Positions 17,672 to 27,586 are shown, counted from the stretch's first letter. The stretch is 64,000 nt of DNA from Haloarcula vallismortis ATCC 29715 (GCF_000337775.1 NZ_AOLQ01000021.1:62001-126000); one strand, 5' to 3'. Made by a program: numbers and translations. The notes: generated by a model not told the origin, from the sequence alone.

Positions 17672-19054
17672 TTAGTCCCGCTCGCCCGCACCGACGGCGC
17701 TCTCGCCGATTTTCTCGGAGCCGTCGATGACCTCCTGACCGCCCATGTACGGGCGGAGGGGTTCGGGCACGGTGATTGTGCCGTCGTCGTTCTGGTAGTA
17801 CTCCATGATGGCGACGAGGACGCGCGGGACGGCCAGTCCGGAGCCGTTCAGCGTGTGGAGATAGTCGGCGGACTCGTGCCGTTCGGGCCGGTACCGCAGG
17901 CCGGCCCGCCGGGCCTGGAAGTCCTCGAAGTTCGACACCGAGGAGACTTCGAGCCAGCGACCGCCGCGGTCGGGGCCGTCTTCCATGTCGTCGCCGGGGG
18001 CCCACACCTCGATGTCGTACTTCTTGGCCTGGGTGAAGCCCATGTCGCCGGTGCACATGTCGAGCACGCGGTAGGGCAGTTCGAGGCGGTCGAGTACCTC
18101 GGCGGCTTCGTCCAGCAGTCCTTCGAGCCGGTCGTAGCTGTTCTCCGGCCGGACGAAGTTGACGAGTTCGACCTTGTGGAACTGGTGGACGCGGACGTAC
18201 CCTCGCGTCTCAGTCCCGTGTTCGCCGGCCTCGCGGCGGAAGTTCGGCGAGAACGCCTGATGTTTGACCGGGAGGTCGTCGTCCAGCAGAATCTCGCCGC
18301 GGTACATGTTGGTGACCGGCACTTCGGCCGTCGGGAGCAGCCACAGGTCGTCGCTGTCGTAGTCGTCGTCCTGTCTGGCCCCGACGCGGTAGGCGTCCTC
18401 GGCGAACTTCGGCAGCTGGCCGGTCCCCTCCATCGAATCGGAGTTGACCGGAATCGGCGGGAGCACGTCGACGTACTCCTGCTCGCGGTGGACGTCGAGC
18501 ATGAACTGGATGAGTGCGTGCTCCAGTCGCGCGCCGTCGCCTTTGACGAACTGGTACCCGCCACCGGACACCTTTGCGCCGCGCTCGAAGTCGAGCAGGT
18601 CCAGGTCCTCGCCGAGGTCGTAGTGTGGAATCACTTCGTCAGGCAGGTCCCGCAGGTCGTCGAACCCCTCGCGGTAGCGCTCGACGTTGTCTGCCTCGTC
18701 CTCGCCGGTCGGCACCGACTCGTGGGGGATGTTCGGCAGTTCCAGCAGGGCGTCCTCCAGCTGGGACTCCAGCTCGTCGGCGCGCTCTTCGACGCCCTGC
18801 AGTTCGTCTTTGAGTTCCTGCGAGCGGTCGATGGCCTCCTGTGCCTCCTCGTCCTTGCCCTCCTGTTTGAGTTGGCCGATCTTGCTCGACACTTCGTTGC
18901 GCTCCTGTCGGAGGCCGTCGCCTTTGGCCTTCAGTTCACGCCACTCCTCGTCGATCTCGAGGATTTCGTCGAGGTCGACGCCCGTGACGCCCTTTCGCTC
19001 GATAGCGTCACGAACCGTCTCGGGGTGCTCCCGGACGAACTGTCTCGATAACAT
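17672..19054 (-). CDS. serS: seryl-tRNA synthetase
   Basis: 460 residues. The N-terminal 110 residues form the long antiparallel coiled coil that clamps the tRNA-Ser variable arm. The class II core follows with motif 2 around FRREAGEHGTETRGYVRVHQFHKVE and motif 3 near GLAVPRVLVAIMEYYQ. This is the common bacterial-type SerRS, not the methanogen form. Charging of tRNA-Ser in the cytoplasm. ATG start at 19054; the antisense 478-codon frame is a shadow. Confidence 0.97.
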   Translation of the reverse strand: MLSRQFVREHPETVRDAIERKGVTGVDLDEILEIDEEWRELKAKGDGLRQERNEVSSKIGQLKQEGKDEEAQEAIDRSQELKDELQGVEERADELESQLEDALLELPNIPHESVPTGEDEADNVERYREGFDDLRDLPDEVIPHYDLGEDLDLLDFERGAKVSGGGYQFVKGDGARLEHALIQFMLDVHREQEYVDVLPPIPVNSDSMEGTGQLPKFAEDAYRVGARQDDDYDSDDLWLLPTAEVPVTNMYRGEILLDDDLPVKHQAFSPNFRREAGEHGTETRGYVRVHQFHKVELVNFVRPENSYDRLEGLLDEAAEVLDRLELPYRVLDMCTGDMGFTQAKKYDIEVWAPGDDMEDGPDRGGRWLEVSSVSNFEDFQARRAGLRYRPERHESADYLHTLNGSGLAVPRVLVAIMEYYQNDDGTITVPEPLRPYMGGQEVIDGSEKIGESAVGAGERD

Positions 19055-19129
19055 GGGCGACGGTTCTCGACGGCAGAAATTAGGCGTGTCGGTCCCGCGG
19101 TGGGGCTGGCCCCGACCGTCGACCCCCCG

Positions 19130-19573
19130 CTACGATTCGCCGCCGACCTTGACCGCCAGCACCGGCACCGGCGAAGCCCGAACGACCGATTCGGTGACGC
19201 TGCCGATGAGTTCCCTGGACGGCCCGGTCCGCCCCTCCGTCGCCATCACCACGACGTCGATGTCGTGGCGCTCGATGTAATCGACGACCTCCTCGTGGGG
19301 AACTCCCTGCTCGACCGCCGACGTGACGGCATTCACGCCCGCGTCCGCCGCCTGCGTGCGGATGTCGTCGACGGCTTGCTGGCCGGCGTCCGCGAGGCGG
19401 TCGAAGATGCTGCTGTCCTCGAAATCGGGTATCTGGTCGACTACCTGTTCGGTTTCGAGGACGTGTAGCGCGTGCAGACTCGCGTTGTGACGCTGTGCGA
19501 GGTCGATGGCGTGTTCGGCCGCAGTGGCAGACCCGTCGGAGCCATCGGTCGGAACGAGTACGGCGTCGTACAT
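19130..19573 (-). CDS. universal stress protein (UspA family)
   Basis: 147 residues. N-terminal strand YDAVLVPTDGSDGS and the C-terminal ATP-binding motif GRTGPSRELIGSVTESVVRASPVPVLAVK (G-2x-G-9x-G-S/T) are those of ATP-binding UspA proteins, usually dimers that respond to stress or energy state. ATG at 19573 is followed by the family-typical MYD. The divergent neighbour is an MBL hydrolase. Confidence 0.94.
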   Translation of the reverse strand: MYDAVLVPTDGSDGSATAAEHAIDLAQRHNASLHALHVLETEQVVDQIPDFEDSSIFDRLADAGQQAVDDIRTQAADAGVNAVTSAVEQGVPHEEVVDYIERHDIDVVVMATEGRTGPSRELIGSVTESVVRASPVPVLAVKVGGES

Positions 19574-19680
19574 ACAGTGGTGTTTCTGAGTGTGGATAAA
19601 TGGCTTTGCCCTTCCTGATGCCCGGCTGTCACGACGGCCACAGCACAACGGTTTTGCCCCCGCCGGTTCGGAGAGAGTGT

Positions 19681-20589
19681 ATGGGAATCGGTGACGTTTA
19701 CGAGGTGACGGTCGGGGACTGCACGGACGTCTACTACGTCGACGTTGGGATGTACGGCGTGGCCGAATACGGGCCCGTCTACATAATCGACGCCGAGCGA
19801 CCGGCGCTGGTCGACACCGGCACCGGCGCGCGACACGAAACTATCCTCTCGGCGATGGAATCGGTCGGTATCTCGCCAGAGGATCTGGAAGTCATCGCGA
19901 CGACCCACGTCCACCTGGACCACGCCGGCGGGGCCGGCTACCTCGCCGAGGACTGTCCGAACGCGACGGTGTACATCCACGAAGCCGGGAAGCGCCACCT
20001 TGTCGACCCCGAACGGCTCTGGGAGGGGACCAAACACGCCGTTGGCGACCAGATCGAGTTCTACGGTAAGCCGGTCCCGGTCGCCGACGACCGCATCGAG
20101 ACGCTGACCGACGGCGACGTTATCGACCTGGGCGACCACTCCCTCGAAGCCCTGTACGCGCCGGGCCACGCCCCGCATCAGGTCGTCTTTTACGACCCTG
20201 TCATCGACGGCGTGTTCACCGCCGACGCCGCCGGCATCTACAATCCGACGACCGACGAGATGCACGTCACGACGCCGCCGGTCAACTTCACACTCGATCA
20301 GGCGCTCGACGACGTGGCGATGTTGCAGGACCTCGGCCCGGAGATACTCATGTTCGGCCACTTCGGTGCCGCCGAAACCGGCGATAAACTGGAGACCTAC
20401 GCCGAGATTCTGCCAGAGTGGGTCGCCGACGTCGAGCGAAAGCGCGAAGAACTCGCTGACGACGAAGCAGTCATCGATTACTTCGTCGAGCGGGCTGACA
20501 CCGACACTTGGGGCGAGCGCAAAGGCCGTGCAGAGATGCGCCTGAACGTCCGTGGCGTCCTCGTGGCGCTCGATAACCGCGAGGAATAG
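19681..20589 (+). CDS. MBL-fold metallo-hydrolase
   Basis: 302 residues. THVHLDHAGG (HxHxDH) near residue 78, GHAPHQ and the metal-bridging Asp of GVFTADAAG fit a binuclear metallo-beta-lactamase fold; a C-terminal helical part (LPEWVADVERKREEL) is added, as in haloarchaeal glyoxalase-II-like hydrolases. ATG 19681 opens directly into the conserved strand. The substrate is unknown. Confidence 0.9.
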   Translation: MGIGDVYEVTVGDCTDVYYVDVGMYGVAEYGPVYIIDAERPALVDTGTGARHETILSAMESVGISPEDLEVIATTHVHLDHAGGAGYLAEDCPNATVYIHEAGKRHLVDPERLWEGTKHAVGDQIEFYGKPVPVADDRIETLTDGDVIDLGDHSLEALYAPGHAPHQVVFYDPVIDGVFTADAAGIYNPTTDEMHVTTPPVNFTLDQALDDVAMLQDLGPEILMFGHFGAAETGDKLETYAEILPEWVADVERKREELADDEAVIDYFVERADTDTWGERKGRAEMRLNVRGVLVALDNREE

Positions 20590-20696
20590 ACAGCGCCACA
20601 GTGGGCCTGAGACTGAGTGATAGCGCCCCCGTCTACCGGTGAGTGAGTGCGCTTATACGATGGCGATGCGTTAGGCTGGACAGATGGAGGGTAACT

Positions 20697-22601
20697 GTGG
20701 CTGGTAGCTCGGGGCTACTGATTCCGCTTGTCGCCGGCATCATCGGACTCGGGGTCCTTGCGCAGGTCCTCGCTGCACGACTTCGCGTTCCCAGTATCAT
20801 CTTCTACTTGCTGGTCGGTGTCATCATCGGCCAGCCCGGACTGGGTATCATCGGTGACGGGACCTTCGGCGGGGCGCTGTCGGCTATCGTCGGCTTAGCG
20901 GTCGCAATCATCGTCTTCGAAGGGGCCTACCACCTCCGGTTCGACCGTCTGCGGGAGGCTCCGGCTGCGACGTTCCGGCTCGTGACCGTCGGTGCGGCTA
21001 TCGCGCTCGTGGGCACCGCTATCGCCGTCAAGTTCGCGTTCAACTCCGCGGCCGTCTCCTGGAACCTTGCGTTCCTGATCGGTGCACTGCTGGTCGCAAC
21101 CGGGCCGACAGTCATCACGCCAATTCTCGATGTCGTCCCGGTTCGAGACCGCGTCGCCGCCGCGCTGGAGACGGAAGGAATCGTCAACGACGTGACCGCG
21201 GCCATCATCGCCGTTGTCATCTTCGAGACGGTCAACCCCGCCGTTACCAGCGAGAACCTCCTCCGCGGATTCGCACTTAGACTGGGGACGGGACTACTCG
21301 TTGGTCTCATCGTCGCTGGCGTCGTGTACTACCTCGTCCAGTACGTCGACCTCTCGCCCGGTGACGCACCGCGGAACTCCCGTCTGCTCGTACTCGCCGG
21401 GGCGCTCATCGCCTACGCGGGCGCGAACACGATTGCGACCGAAGCCGGCGTCGCCGCCGCCGCCACGGCGGGGATGGCGCTTGGGAACGTCGACCACCCG
21501 TACGAGGAAGATATCGAGGAGTTCAAAGGCGATATCACGTTGTTGGTGCTGTCGTTCGTGTTCATCGCACTGGCGGCGCAACTGGAACTGGCCTCGCTCA
21601 TCGACGTCGGGCTGTCGGGCATCATCGTCGTCCTCGCGGTCGCCCTGCTCATCCGCCCGGCACTGGTGTTTATTTCGACGGTCGGTGACCGGTTTACCAC
21701 CAACGAGAAGCTGTTCGTCAGCTTTGTCGGGCCACGCGGTATTATTCCCGCGTCCGTCGCGACGCTGTTTGCCGTCGAACTGAACGCCGCGGCTGAGGAG
21801 GTCACCGGGGCACAGGCTGAACTGCTGGGAACGCAGGCAGACATCCTGCTGGGAACTGTCTTCCTTGTCATCTTTGCGACCGCCCTGTTCGAGGGCGGGC
21901 TGGCGCGGTTCATCGCGGAAAAACTGGATGTGATACCAATGCGAGTCATCATCGTTGGCGGCGGACAGGTGGGCCGAGCGCTCGCCGCGCGCCTCGAAGA
22001 CCGGGGCGAGAACGTCGTCATCATCGAACAGGAAGAAGAGATTGTCGAACGAGCCCGCAACGAGGGGTACGCCGTCGAGATCGGTGACGGCACCGACACC
22101 GACATACTGCGGTCGGCCGGGGCTGAAAACGCCAAAACCGTCGTCGCGGCGACCGGTGACGACGACGCGAACCTGCTGGTGTCACAGCTGGCGAGTTCGA
22201 AGTTTGGCGTCGACCGAGTGATCGCCCGCGCGAACAATCCGGACAACGTCGAAGCCTTCGAGGATCTGGGCGTCCGGACCATCTCCTCGGCGATGGCGAC
22301 GGCCTGGGCCATCGACAACCAGATCGAGCGGCCGGCTATCGCCCACTGGATGACTGATGTCGGGCGGAGCGGCGACGTTCAGGAGGTCGAGGTCAAGAAT
22401 CAGGACCTCATCGGCAGGCCGATCAGCGAGATCGGGCCGATGCTGCCTGACGCCTGTCTGGTCGCGCTTGTCAGCGGGGAGCTCCACGAGAACGCCGAGG
22501 TACCCACGGCCGACTACGTCCTCGAAGAAGGCGACATGGTGACGCTGCTGGGCCGGCGAGAGTCCGTGCGCGACGGGATGAAAATGGTCAGTGGCGACTA
22601 G
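20697..22601 (+). CDS. CPA-type cation:proton antiporter fused to TrkA (RCK) domain
   Basis: About 634 residues. Residues 1-400 form about 12 TM helices of the NhaP/Kef (CPA) exchanger family, with polar residues in the ion path such as NDVTAAIIAV and GPRGI. From about 415 comes a TrkA-N Rossmann domain (MRVIIVGGGQVGRALAARL, VVIIEQEEEIVERA) and then a TrkA-C domain. This links Na+/K+ export in exchange for H+ to cytosolic nucleotide binding. The start is uncertain: GTG 20697 precedes the first helix, while the open frame extends to 20643. The stop TAG shares CTAG with the convergent thioesterase gene. Confidence 0.9.
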   Translation: MAGSSGLLIPLVAGIIGLGVLAQVLAARLRVPSIIFYLLVGVIIGQPGLGIIGDGTFGGALSAIVGLAVAIIVFEGAYHLRFDRLREAPAATFRLVTVGAAIALVGTAIAVKFAFNSAAVSWNLAFLIGALLVATGPTVITPILDVVPVRDRVAAALETEGIVNDVTAAIIAVVIFETVNPAVTSENLLRGFALRLGTGLLVGLIVAGVVYYLVQYVDLSPGDAPRNSRLLVLAGALIAYAGANTIATEAGVAAAATAGMALGNVDHPYEEDIEEFKGDITLLVLSFVFIALAAQLELASLIDVGLSGIIVVLAVALLIRPALVFISTVGDRFTTNEKLFVSFVGPRGIIPASVATLFAVELNAAAEEVTGAQAELLGTQADILLGTVFLVIFATALFEGGLARFIAEKLDVIPMRVIIVGGGQVGRALAARLEDRGENVVIIEQEEEIVERARNEGYAVEIGDGTDTDILRSAGAENAKTVVAATGDDDANLLVSQLASSKFGVDRVIARANNPDNVEAFEDLGVRTISSAMATAWAIDNQIERPAIAHWMTDVGRSGDVQEVEVKNQDLIGRPISEIGPMLPDACLVALVSGELHENAEVPTADYVLEEGDMVTLLGRRESVRDGMKMVSGD

Positions 22602-23050
22602 TCGTCGGTCAGATGGGTGACGTCTGATTCGTCGACCCCTGCTGTCCACGGCGACTCGCCGCGGTCGCCGTCCGTCTTGTATGTCCCACGAGCGCTCGCG
22701 ATGTGGTGGCCATCGGTGTCGTACACTTCTGCGTCGACGACGGAGACGCTCCCGCCGCTTCGGATTACCTCCGCCTCAGTCCGTAAATCGGCGGTCGCTG
22801 GTGCGAGGTAATCGATCCGCATATCAACTGTCGGCGAGACGGTGCCGGATTGCGAGATAACGGCCGCCCCGCCGACGGTGTCGACAAGCGAGTACGTAAC
22901 GCCACCGTGTGCGATTATCGATTCGGGGTTCGAGGAGTGGCCGTCCTCTAGCGGAAGTTCGCCTGCCGCATAGCCGTCATCGACGGCTGTGACCTCCATC
23001 CCTAACTGCTTGACAAACGGGATGTCGTTGAACATCGATTTGAGACTCAT
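22598..23050 (-). CDS. PaaI-type hotdog thioesterase
   Basis: 150 residues of the PaaI/HGG hotdog-fold family: IIAHGGVTYSLVDTVGGAA has the signature HGG and downstream Asp, followed by TVDMRIDYLAPA. It hydrolyses acyl- or aryl-CoA. The ATG at 23050 was picked over 23062 because MSLKSMFNDIPF begins the fold. Its stop codon is the reverse complement of the same CTAG that ends the antiporter gene. Confidence 0.9.
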   Translation of the reverse strand: MSLKSMFNDIPFVKQLGMEVTAVDDGYAAGELPLEDGHSSNPESIIAHGGVTYSLVDTVGGAAVISQSGTVSPTVDMRIDYLAPATADLRTEAEVIRSGGSVSVVDAEVYDTDGHHIASARGTYKTDGDRGESPWTAGVDESDVTHLTDD

Positions 23051-23139
23051 GGCTATTTCCACGGAAGCGAGTCTGATAAGCCTCCGAGAACGGACAGCAA
23101 CGGGTCAAGTGTGGTCGGTTCTTCCGGGAGCCACTCCTG

Positions 23140-23283
23140 TCAATCGCTTGCTACCGCCTCCTCTCCCTCTTTGCCTTCCGCAGCTGCTTCTGGAAGCAGG
23201 TGCTCCGGGCGACGCAGGTAGCTCGGCCTCTGTGCGAACGCTTCGATTCGCTCCCACTCGCCGGGCGTGATGTGACCGTCCAT
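23140..23283 (-). CDS. 47-residue protein, unknown
   Basis: MDGHITPGEWERIEAFAQR…, mostly helical and charged. ATG at 23283 follows an AT-rich promoter (TTATATTTTAAG on the minus strand, about 23306-23317) at leaderless distance, which argues for a real gene. The frame could extend to 23325 but that would run over the TATA box. No domain is recognised. The upstream 259 bases to the NUDIX gene are AT-rich and contain both divergent promoters. Confidence 0.55.
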   Translation of the reverse strand: MDGHITPGEWERIEAFAQRPSYLRRPEHLLPEAAAEGKEGEEAVASD

Positions 23284-23542
23284 ATACAGTAATCCTGTCT
23301 GATAACACTTAAAATATAACGACAAAATATAAAATTAACATCTCTGAAACGCTCGATTGCCATCCGGAACTGCCACTATCGCGGTGTCCTCTCGACCGAG
23401 AATGCGGACGCCAGCATACTGTGGCGGCCTTGCGCCCGGTTTACTGGTCGAAATCATTCCCTATGCAGTCATCTGCTGTCCTAATATGATTTTAGGCAGA
23501 TATGTGGGTACTACTATATGTTCCCCGTCAGTACCGGTTGGC

Positions 23543-24010
23543 ATGCAACCACAGCGGGCGACGTACGTGAAGAAAGCCTGTGCTTACATCACCAGAAACG
23601 GGTCGGAACTGCTGGTGTTTGACGGCCCGGGCCACGACGGGCTACAGATACCGAAGGGAACTGTCGAACCGGGCGAAAAACCGCGGGTCGCCGTACAGCG
23701 GGAGGCCGTCGAGGAGAGCGGCCTCGCTTCTTTCGAGTGCCTGCAACACATAGCAACCGATGTCTGGACCCGCCGCCGGTCGCCCCCAAAGCGGTACGTG
23801 CGGTCGTTCTACCATCTCCCCGTCCACGAGACCCGGGACCACTGGGTCCACACTGTCACCGGGACGGGCGAGGAGCGCGGCGCGGAGTTCGAGTTCTCGT
23901 GGATTGACCTCCCAACCGACGCCACCTTCGCACTCGATCTCGACGACTATCTTCACTCGCTCACGCGTCCCGCCGAGGCGGCGACAGCCGGCGACGTCGC
24001 TGCCGATTAG
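23543..24010 (+). CDS. NUDIX hydrolase
   Basis: 155 residues. The full Nudix box G-x5-E-x7-REUxEExGU is present (GTVEPGE, then REAVEESGL), so it should bind Mg2+ and hydrolyse nucleoside-diphosphate-linked substrates. VKKACAYITRN at the start resembles the haloarchaeal NUDIX group. A TATATG box (about 23515-23520) lies about 25 nt before ATG 23543. The substrate cannot be inferred. Confidence 0.9.
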   Translation: MQPQRATYVKKACAYITRNGSELLVFDGPGHDGLQIPKGTVEPGEKPRVAVQREAVEESGLASFECLQHIATDVWTRRRSPPKRYVRSFYHLPVHETRDHWVHTVTGTGEERGAEFEFSWIDLPTDATFALDLDDYLHSLTRPAEAATAGDVAAD

Positions 24011-24084
24011 TTCCTTCCGTTTGTTGTTGCACTGCCCGCGCGCTGCTTGCTGTGTGACACCTCGAAAAACATGTGTTCTCGCGG

Positions 24085-25218
24085 TCAGGGCAGCCGGAAC
24101 TCGATGGCCGCTCCTTGACCGAAGCCGACACACTCGGTCGCCAGACCAAGCTCCGCGTCGCGGCGGTTCATCTCGTGGACGAGCGTCACTGGCAGTCGTG
24201 CCCCAGAGGCCCCGAGTGGGTGGCCGATGGCGATTGCGCCGCCGTTGACGTTGTAGATGTCGTCGTCGAAGCCGAGTTCGCGCTGGCAGTACAGACACTG
24301 GGAGGCGAAGGCCTCGTTGAGTTCCACGAGGTCGTAGTCCTCGGTCTCACGGTCTGTCCGTTCGGTGAGTTTGCGGACGGCAGGAACTGGGCCGATACCC
24401 ATCACGGTCGGGTCGACGCCGGCGACCTCGTGGGAACCGATTTCCGCCAGGATGTCGAGTCCGCGGTCCTCCGCGAATTCACGGGAGGTGACCATCAGCC
24501 CCGCTGCGCCGTCGGAGACCTGCGAGGCGTTGCCCGGCGTGACCGTGCCGTCGGATTTGAACACTGTCGGTAGCTGGGACAGCTTTTCGAGCGTGGTGTC
24601 GGGGCGGATACCCTCGTCTGCCTCGAGCTGTCCGTCCTCTGTATCGATTGGGACGATTTCGTCGTCGAAGCGACCGGATTCCGTCGCGTCGGCGGCGCGC
24701 TGGTGGCTCCGAAGCGCATACTCGTCCTGTTCCTGCCGGGCGACCTCCATCTCGTTGGCGACCTTTTCGGCGGTCATCCCCATCTGGAGTTCCCCGATGT
24801 TGTAGTGTTCGGCAAGTCGCGGATGGACGTTGTGTGTGTTTTCGTCCATCTGCACGCGGGACATCGACTCGACGCCGCCGGCGATAAGCACGTCACGCTG
24901 GCCGGCTGCGATGGCGTCGGCGGCCCGCATCAGCGCCTCGGCGGAGGACGCACACCAGCGGTTGATGGTCGATGCGGGGACGCTCTCGCCGAGGTCCGAC
25001 AACAGTGCGATGACGCGGGCCATGTTGTTGCCCTGTTCCCCGCGCTGCTGGGCACACCCCCATAGCAGGTCGTCGACAGCCTCGGCCTCGACGCCGGTCG
25101 ACGCGAGGAGCTGGTTGATGAGCGGCACAGAGAGGTCTTCGCTTCGGACGCCGGCGAGCGCGCCGTCCTCCTTTCCCTGTGGTGTTCTGACTGCATCCAC
25201 GATGACAGGTGTGGGCAT
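24085..25218 (-). CDS. acetyl-CoA acyltransferase (thiolase)
   Basis: 377 residues. The nucleophilic Cys89 lies in [11 protein letters not shown], and the C-terminal motifs are [19 protein letters not shown] (catalytic His) and [10 protein letters not shown] (second Cys). NEAFA is also present. It either condenses two acetyl-CoA or cleaves 3-oxoacyl-CoA; bacterial FadA/AtoB-like. ATG at 25218 gives [16 protein letters not shown]; 13 further codons upstream are possible but would cross the promoter. No other beta-oxidation genes are adjacent. Confidence 0.93.
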   Translation of the reverse strand: MPTPVIVDAVRTPQGKEDGALAGVRSEDLSVPLINQLLASTGVEAEAVDDLLWGCAQQRGEQGNNMARVIALLSDLGESVPASTINRWCASSAEALMRAADAIAAGQRDVLIAGGVESMSRVQMDENTHNVHPRLAEHYNIGELQMGMTAEKVANEMEVARQEQDEYALRSHQRAADATESGRFDDEIVPIDTEDGQLEADEGIRPDTTLEKLSQLPTVFKSDGTVTPGNASQVSDGAAGLMVTSREFAEDRGLDILAEIGSHEVAGVDPTVMGIGPVPAVRKLTERTDRETEDYDLVELNEAFASQCLYCQRELGFDDDIYNVNGGAIAIGHPLGASGARLPVTLVHEMNRRDAELGLATECVGFGQGAAIEFRLP

Positions 25219-25328
25219 GGACAACGGAACGTCGCCACCTATGTTAAATCCTGACAAACTCTACACAGTGGGGGAACCGTTGTCGGCCGACCGGCCCAAC
25301 CGCTCCCCACTGCGGGTGCGCAGGGAGT

Positions 25329-25799
25329 TCACTCGGGTTCGAACCCCGGTGGCAGACCGGCGTGTCTGAGCCCTTCCTCCTCGTCGATACGGAACCGGTA
25401 GATTGCGACATCCTCTTGCTCGATCGCGTCCGCGAACACCTCCGGTCGCCACGCCCCGTCGAGCACCTCCGCGAGGTCGGCCCACTCGGACTCGGGGACG
25501 GCCTCGATACCGCCCTGTAACAGGACACTCTCCCAGTGGAACATCGATTCGACGTTGTACACGAGCACGGTCGCGTCCGCCGCCGCCTCAGTCAGCTGTT
25601 GCTTGCGACTCCCCGACCCACCGATGAAGGTGAAGTACAGCGAGCGGTCACCGTCGTACCCGAACGACAGGGGAATCATGTACGGTCCGTTCTCGGTCGG
25701 CAGGCCCAGCACGCCGACCCGCTGGTTCGACAGAAACGCCCCGATGTCGCTGTCGTCCATGTGCGTGAGTCCGGCCGATTCGAGTGAGTCTATTGTCAT
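25329..25799 (-). CDS. pyridoxamine 5'-phosphate oxidase-like flavin/heme-binding protein
   Basis: 156 residues with the split-barrel FMN-binding pattern (VGVLGLPTENGPYMIPLSFGYDGDRSLYF, VLVYNVESMFHWESVLLQGGIEAV). Most such haloarchaeal proteins are F420/FMN- or heme-binding general stress proteins rather than true PNPOx. The substrate is unknown. The ATG at 25799 is leaderless with AT-rich sequence upstream. Confidence 0.85.
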   Translation of the reverse strand: MTIDSLESAGLTHMDDSDIGAFLSNQRVGVLGLPTENGPYMIPLSFGYDGDRSLYFTFIGGSGSRKQQLTEAAADATVLVYNVESMFHWESVLLQGGIEAVPESEWADLAEVLDGAWRPEVFADAIEQEDVAIYRFRIDEEEGLRHAGLPPGFEPE

Positions 25800-25887
25800 A
25801 TGGGTGTAACTTCGGCCGAAACCTGTATAATTAATTCGGCTATTCTTCGCTACGGAGAATTGCGCGGCTGGGGGCTCTCAGCCGGGG

Positions 25888-27495
25888 CTACTCTTCCTGT
25901 GGTGCACCGGGCGCGTGGCGCTTGATTCGCTCGATAGCGGCGACGGCCTTGTTGCGCTCGGCGTACCCCTCACCGGAGTCGGCGATGATCTCGCCGTTGC
26001 GATGGCGGAGTCGCCAGCGCCACTCGTTACCCCGGTCCTCGTACACTTCGAACGCCGCGCTGCCGATCTCCAGTAGATCGGCGTCGGCGGCATATGACTG
26101 GACTCGCTCGACGGCATCCATGGCTTTCGACCGGTTCGCGTACCCCTCACCGCTGTCGGCGACGAGTTCACCGTTGTCGGCCCGCAGCCGCCAGCGCCAC
26201 TCCTCGCCAGCGTCCTCGTACACCTCGAACCGCTCATCGACCGCGGAGTCGGGCGCGAGTTCGCTGACCCGCCGGGCCGCCCGTCGGGCGTTCGACCGGG
26301 AACTGTACCCCTCACCGCTGTCGGCGAGGATGTTGCCGTTTCGGTGGAGTAGACGCCAGCGGAACTGACCGGCGGCATCGGCGTACACTTCATAGGCCAC
26401 GGGGTCGACCTTGAGATAGGCCGCGCCGGGGACGTGTGCGCGCACACTTTTCAGCGCCCGGCGGACGTTCGACTTCGAGGAATACCCCTCGCCGCTGTCG
26501 GCGAGGATGTTGCCGTTGTCGTGGCGGAGACGCCAGCGGAACTCCTCGGCCGAATCCTCGAACAGTTCGAACGTAGCCTCGCTTTCCGGTGCCGGCACGA
26601 CCGGGACGTCCTCGGCGGCGTCGTCCTCGGTCGCGTCCTCGAAGAAGACCACGGCTCCGCCGGCGGCGTTGGACTGGACGCTGCGGAGTCCCTGCATCGC
26701 CTTCTGGCGCGAGGAGTACCCCTGTGCGCTGTCGGCGATGACGTTTGAGTTCCGGTGGCGGAGCCGCCAGCGGAACTTGCCCGCCGAGTCCTCGTACAGT
26801 TCGAACGTCGCCTTGCTGTCCATCGCAGCCGCGATGGTGGCCTGCGCCGCGGCGAGTTCGGCCTCGGTGGCCGCCGTGACCGTTTCCATTTCTTCGCGGG
26901 CAGCCTCGCTGGTCATCAGTTGCTCGGCCAGCGTGTCGCGCTCGCGGCTCGCCTGTTCGGCGGCCTGGGACTGCTGTGTCGCTTCCCGCGAGGCCGTCTC
27001 AGCCTCTTGGGTGGCCTGTTCGGCCACTTCGGTCGCTTCCTGTGCCGTCCGTACGGCCTCGTCGTAGGCCTCTTTCCGGCCGGTCAACAGCGGCGAGACG
27101 ACCGCGCCGACCGCCATCAGCCCGAGGCCGACGATGTATAGCGTCACCGCCGGGTTCCCCTCGGGGCCACTCCAGTTCGAGGGATAGAACGTGGTGAACC
27201 ACACCATCGCAACCAGCCCCACCACGGCACCGAGGTAGGTGAGTATCAGGCCCCGACGTGTCAGCGGTAACCGAATCGTCGGCCCTGCAAACAGCGAGAT
27301 GAGGCCGATGGCTCCCAGCAGATAGCCGAACTGTCGCGGCGTGCTGCGGGACGCTGTCAGGTAAAACAGCAGGAGACCGACAATGCCGAGTACGATGCCG
27401 ATGACGAACAGCCAGTAGCCGTAGACCTCGTCATCGGTTGTCGGCTCACCGATTCGACTCCGGTACACAGATATTAATGCGTTGTCAGTTGCCAC
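25888..27495 (-). CDS. membrane protein with coiled coil and five DUF1508 (YegP) repeats
   Basis: 535 residues. Four TM helices (about 27-47, 57-75, 83-101, 118-136) are followed by a long Ala/Glu coiled coil (140-228). Then come five copies of a 47-residue DUF1508 unit (229-275, 307-354, 367-413, 422-467, 480-526), each with the core F/YEVYED…F/WRWRLRHRNGNIxADSGEGY. DUF1508 normally forms compact dimers of unknown role. The GTG start is 25 nt from a TATATT box (27515-27524). Divergent from an AAA+ ATPase with 91 bases between start codons, so they may share regulation. Confidence 0.9.
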   Translation of the reverse strand: MATDNALISVYRSRIGEPTTDDEVYGYWLFVIGIVLGIVGLLLFYLTASRSTPRQFGYLLGAIGLISLFAGPTIRLPLTRRGLILTYLGAVVGLVAMVWFTTFYPSNWSGPEGNPAVTLYIVGLGLMAVGAVVSPLLTGRKEAYDEAVRTAQEATEVAEQATQEAETASREATQQSQAAEQASRERDTLAEQLMTSEAAREEMETVTAATEAELAAAQATIAAAMDSKATFELYEDSAGKFRWRLRHRNSNVIADSAQGYSSRQKAMQGLRSVQSNAAGGAVVFFEDATEDDAAEDVPVVPAPESEATFELFEDSAEEFRWRLRHDNGNILADSGEGYSSKSNVRRALKSVRAHVPGAAYLKVDPVAYEVYADAAGQFRWRLLHRNGNILADSGEGYSSRSNARRAARRVSELAPDSAVDERFEVYEDAGEEWRWRLRADNGELVADSGEGYANRSKAMDAVERVQSYAADADLLEIGSAAFEVYEDRGNEWRWRLRHRNGEIIADSGEGYAERNKAVAAIERIKRHAPGAPQEE

Positions 27496-27586
27496 GTCGG
27501 GTAGACACTGCGGTGGTATATTACATTGGTGTCCGTCACCGGGGCTTCGAGTGACTTATACCGATTGCGTGGTAACATCAGTGGGA
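27496..27586. promoter_or_regulatory. divergent promoter between DUF1508-repeat protein and AAA+ ATPase
   Basis: 91 bases hold two TATA-like boxes pointing outwards: GGTATATTAC at 27515-27524 for the leftward gene and CTTATACCG at 27555-27563 for the rightward gene. They lie 25 and 28 nt from their start codons, the leaderless spacing. The boxes are about 40 nt apart, so one bound protein could affect both. Confidence 0.6.

Noticed and set aside
17615-19051. 478-codon plus-strand open frame
   Set aside because: Antisense to serS over its whole length; composition (Val/Leu/Asp rich without motifs) is the usual shadow of a high-GC gene.
25335-25349. GGGTTCGAACCCCGG resembling a tRNA T-arm
   Set aside because: It lies inside the coding end of the split-barrel protein (Pro-Gly-Phe-Glu-Pro) and no acceptor, D or anticodon arms can be drawn around it.
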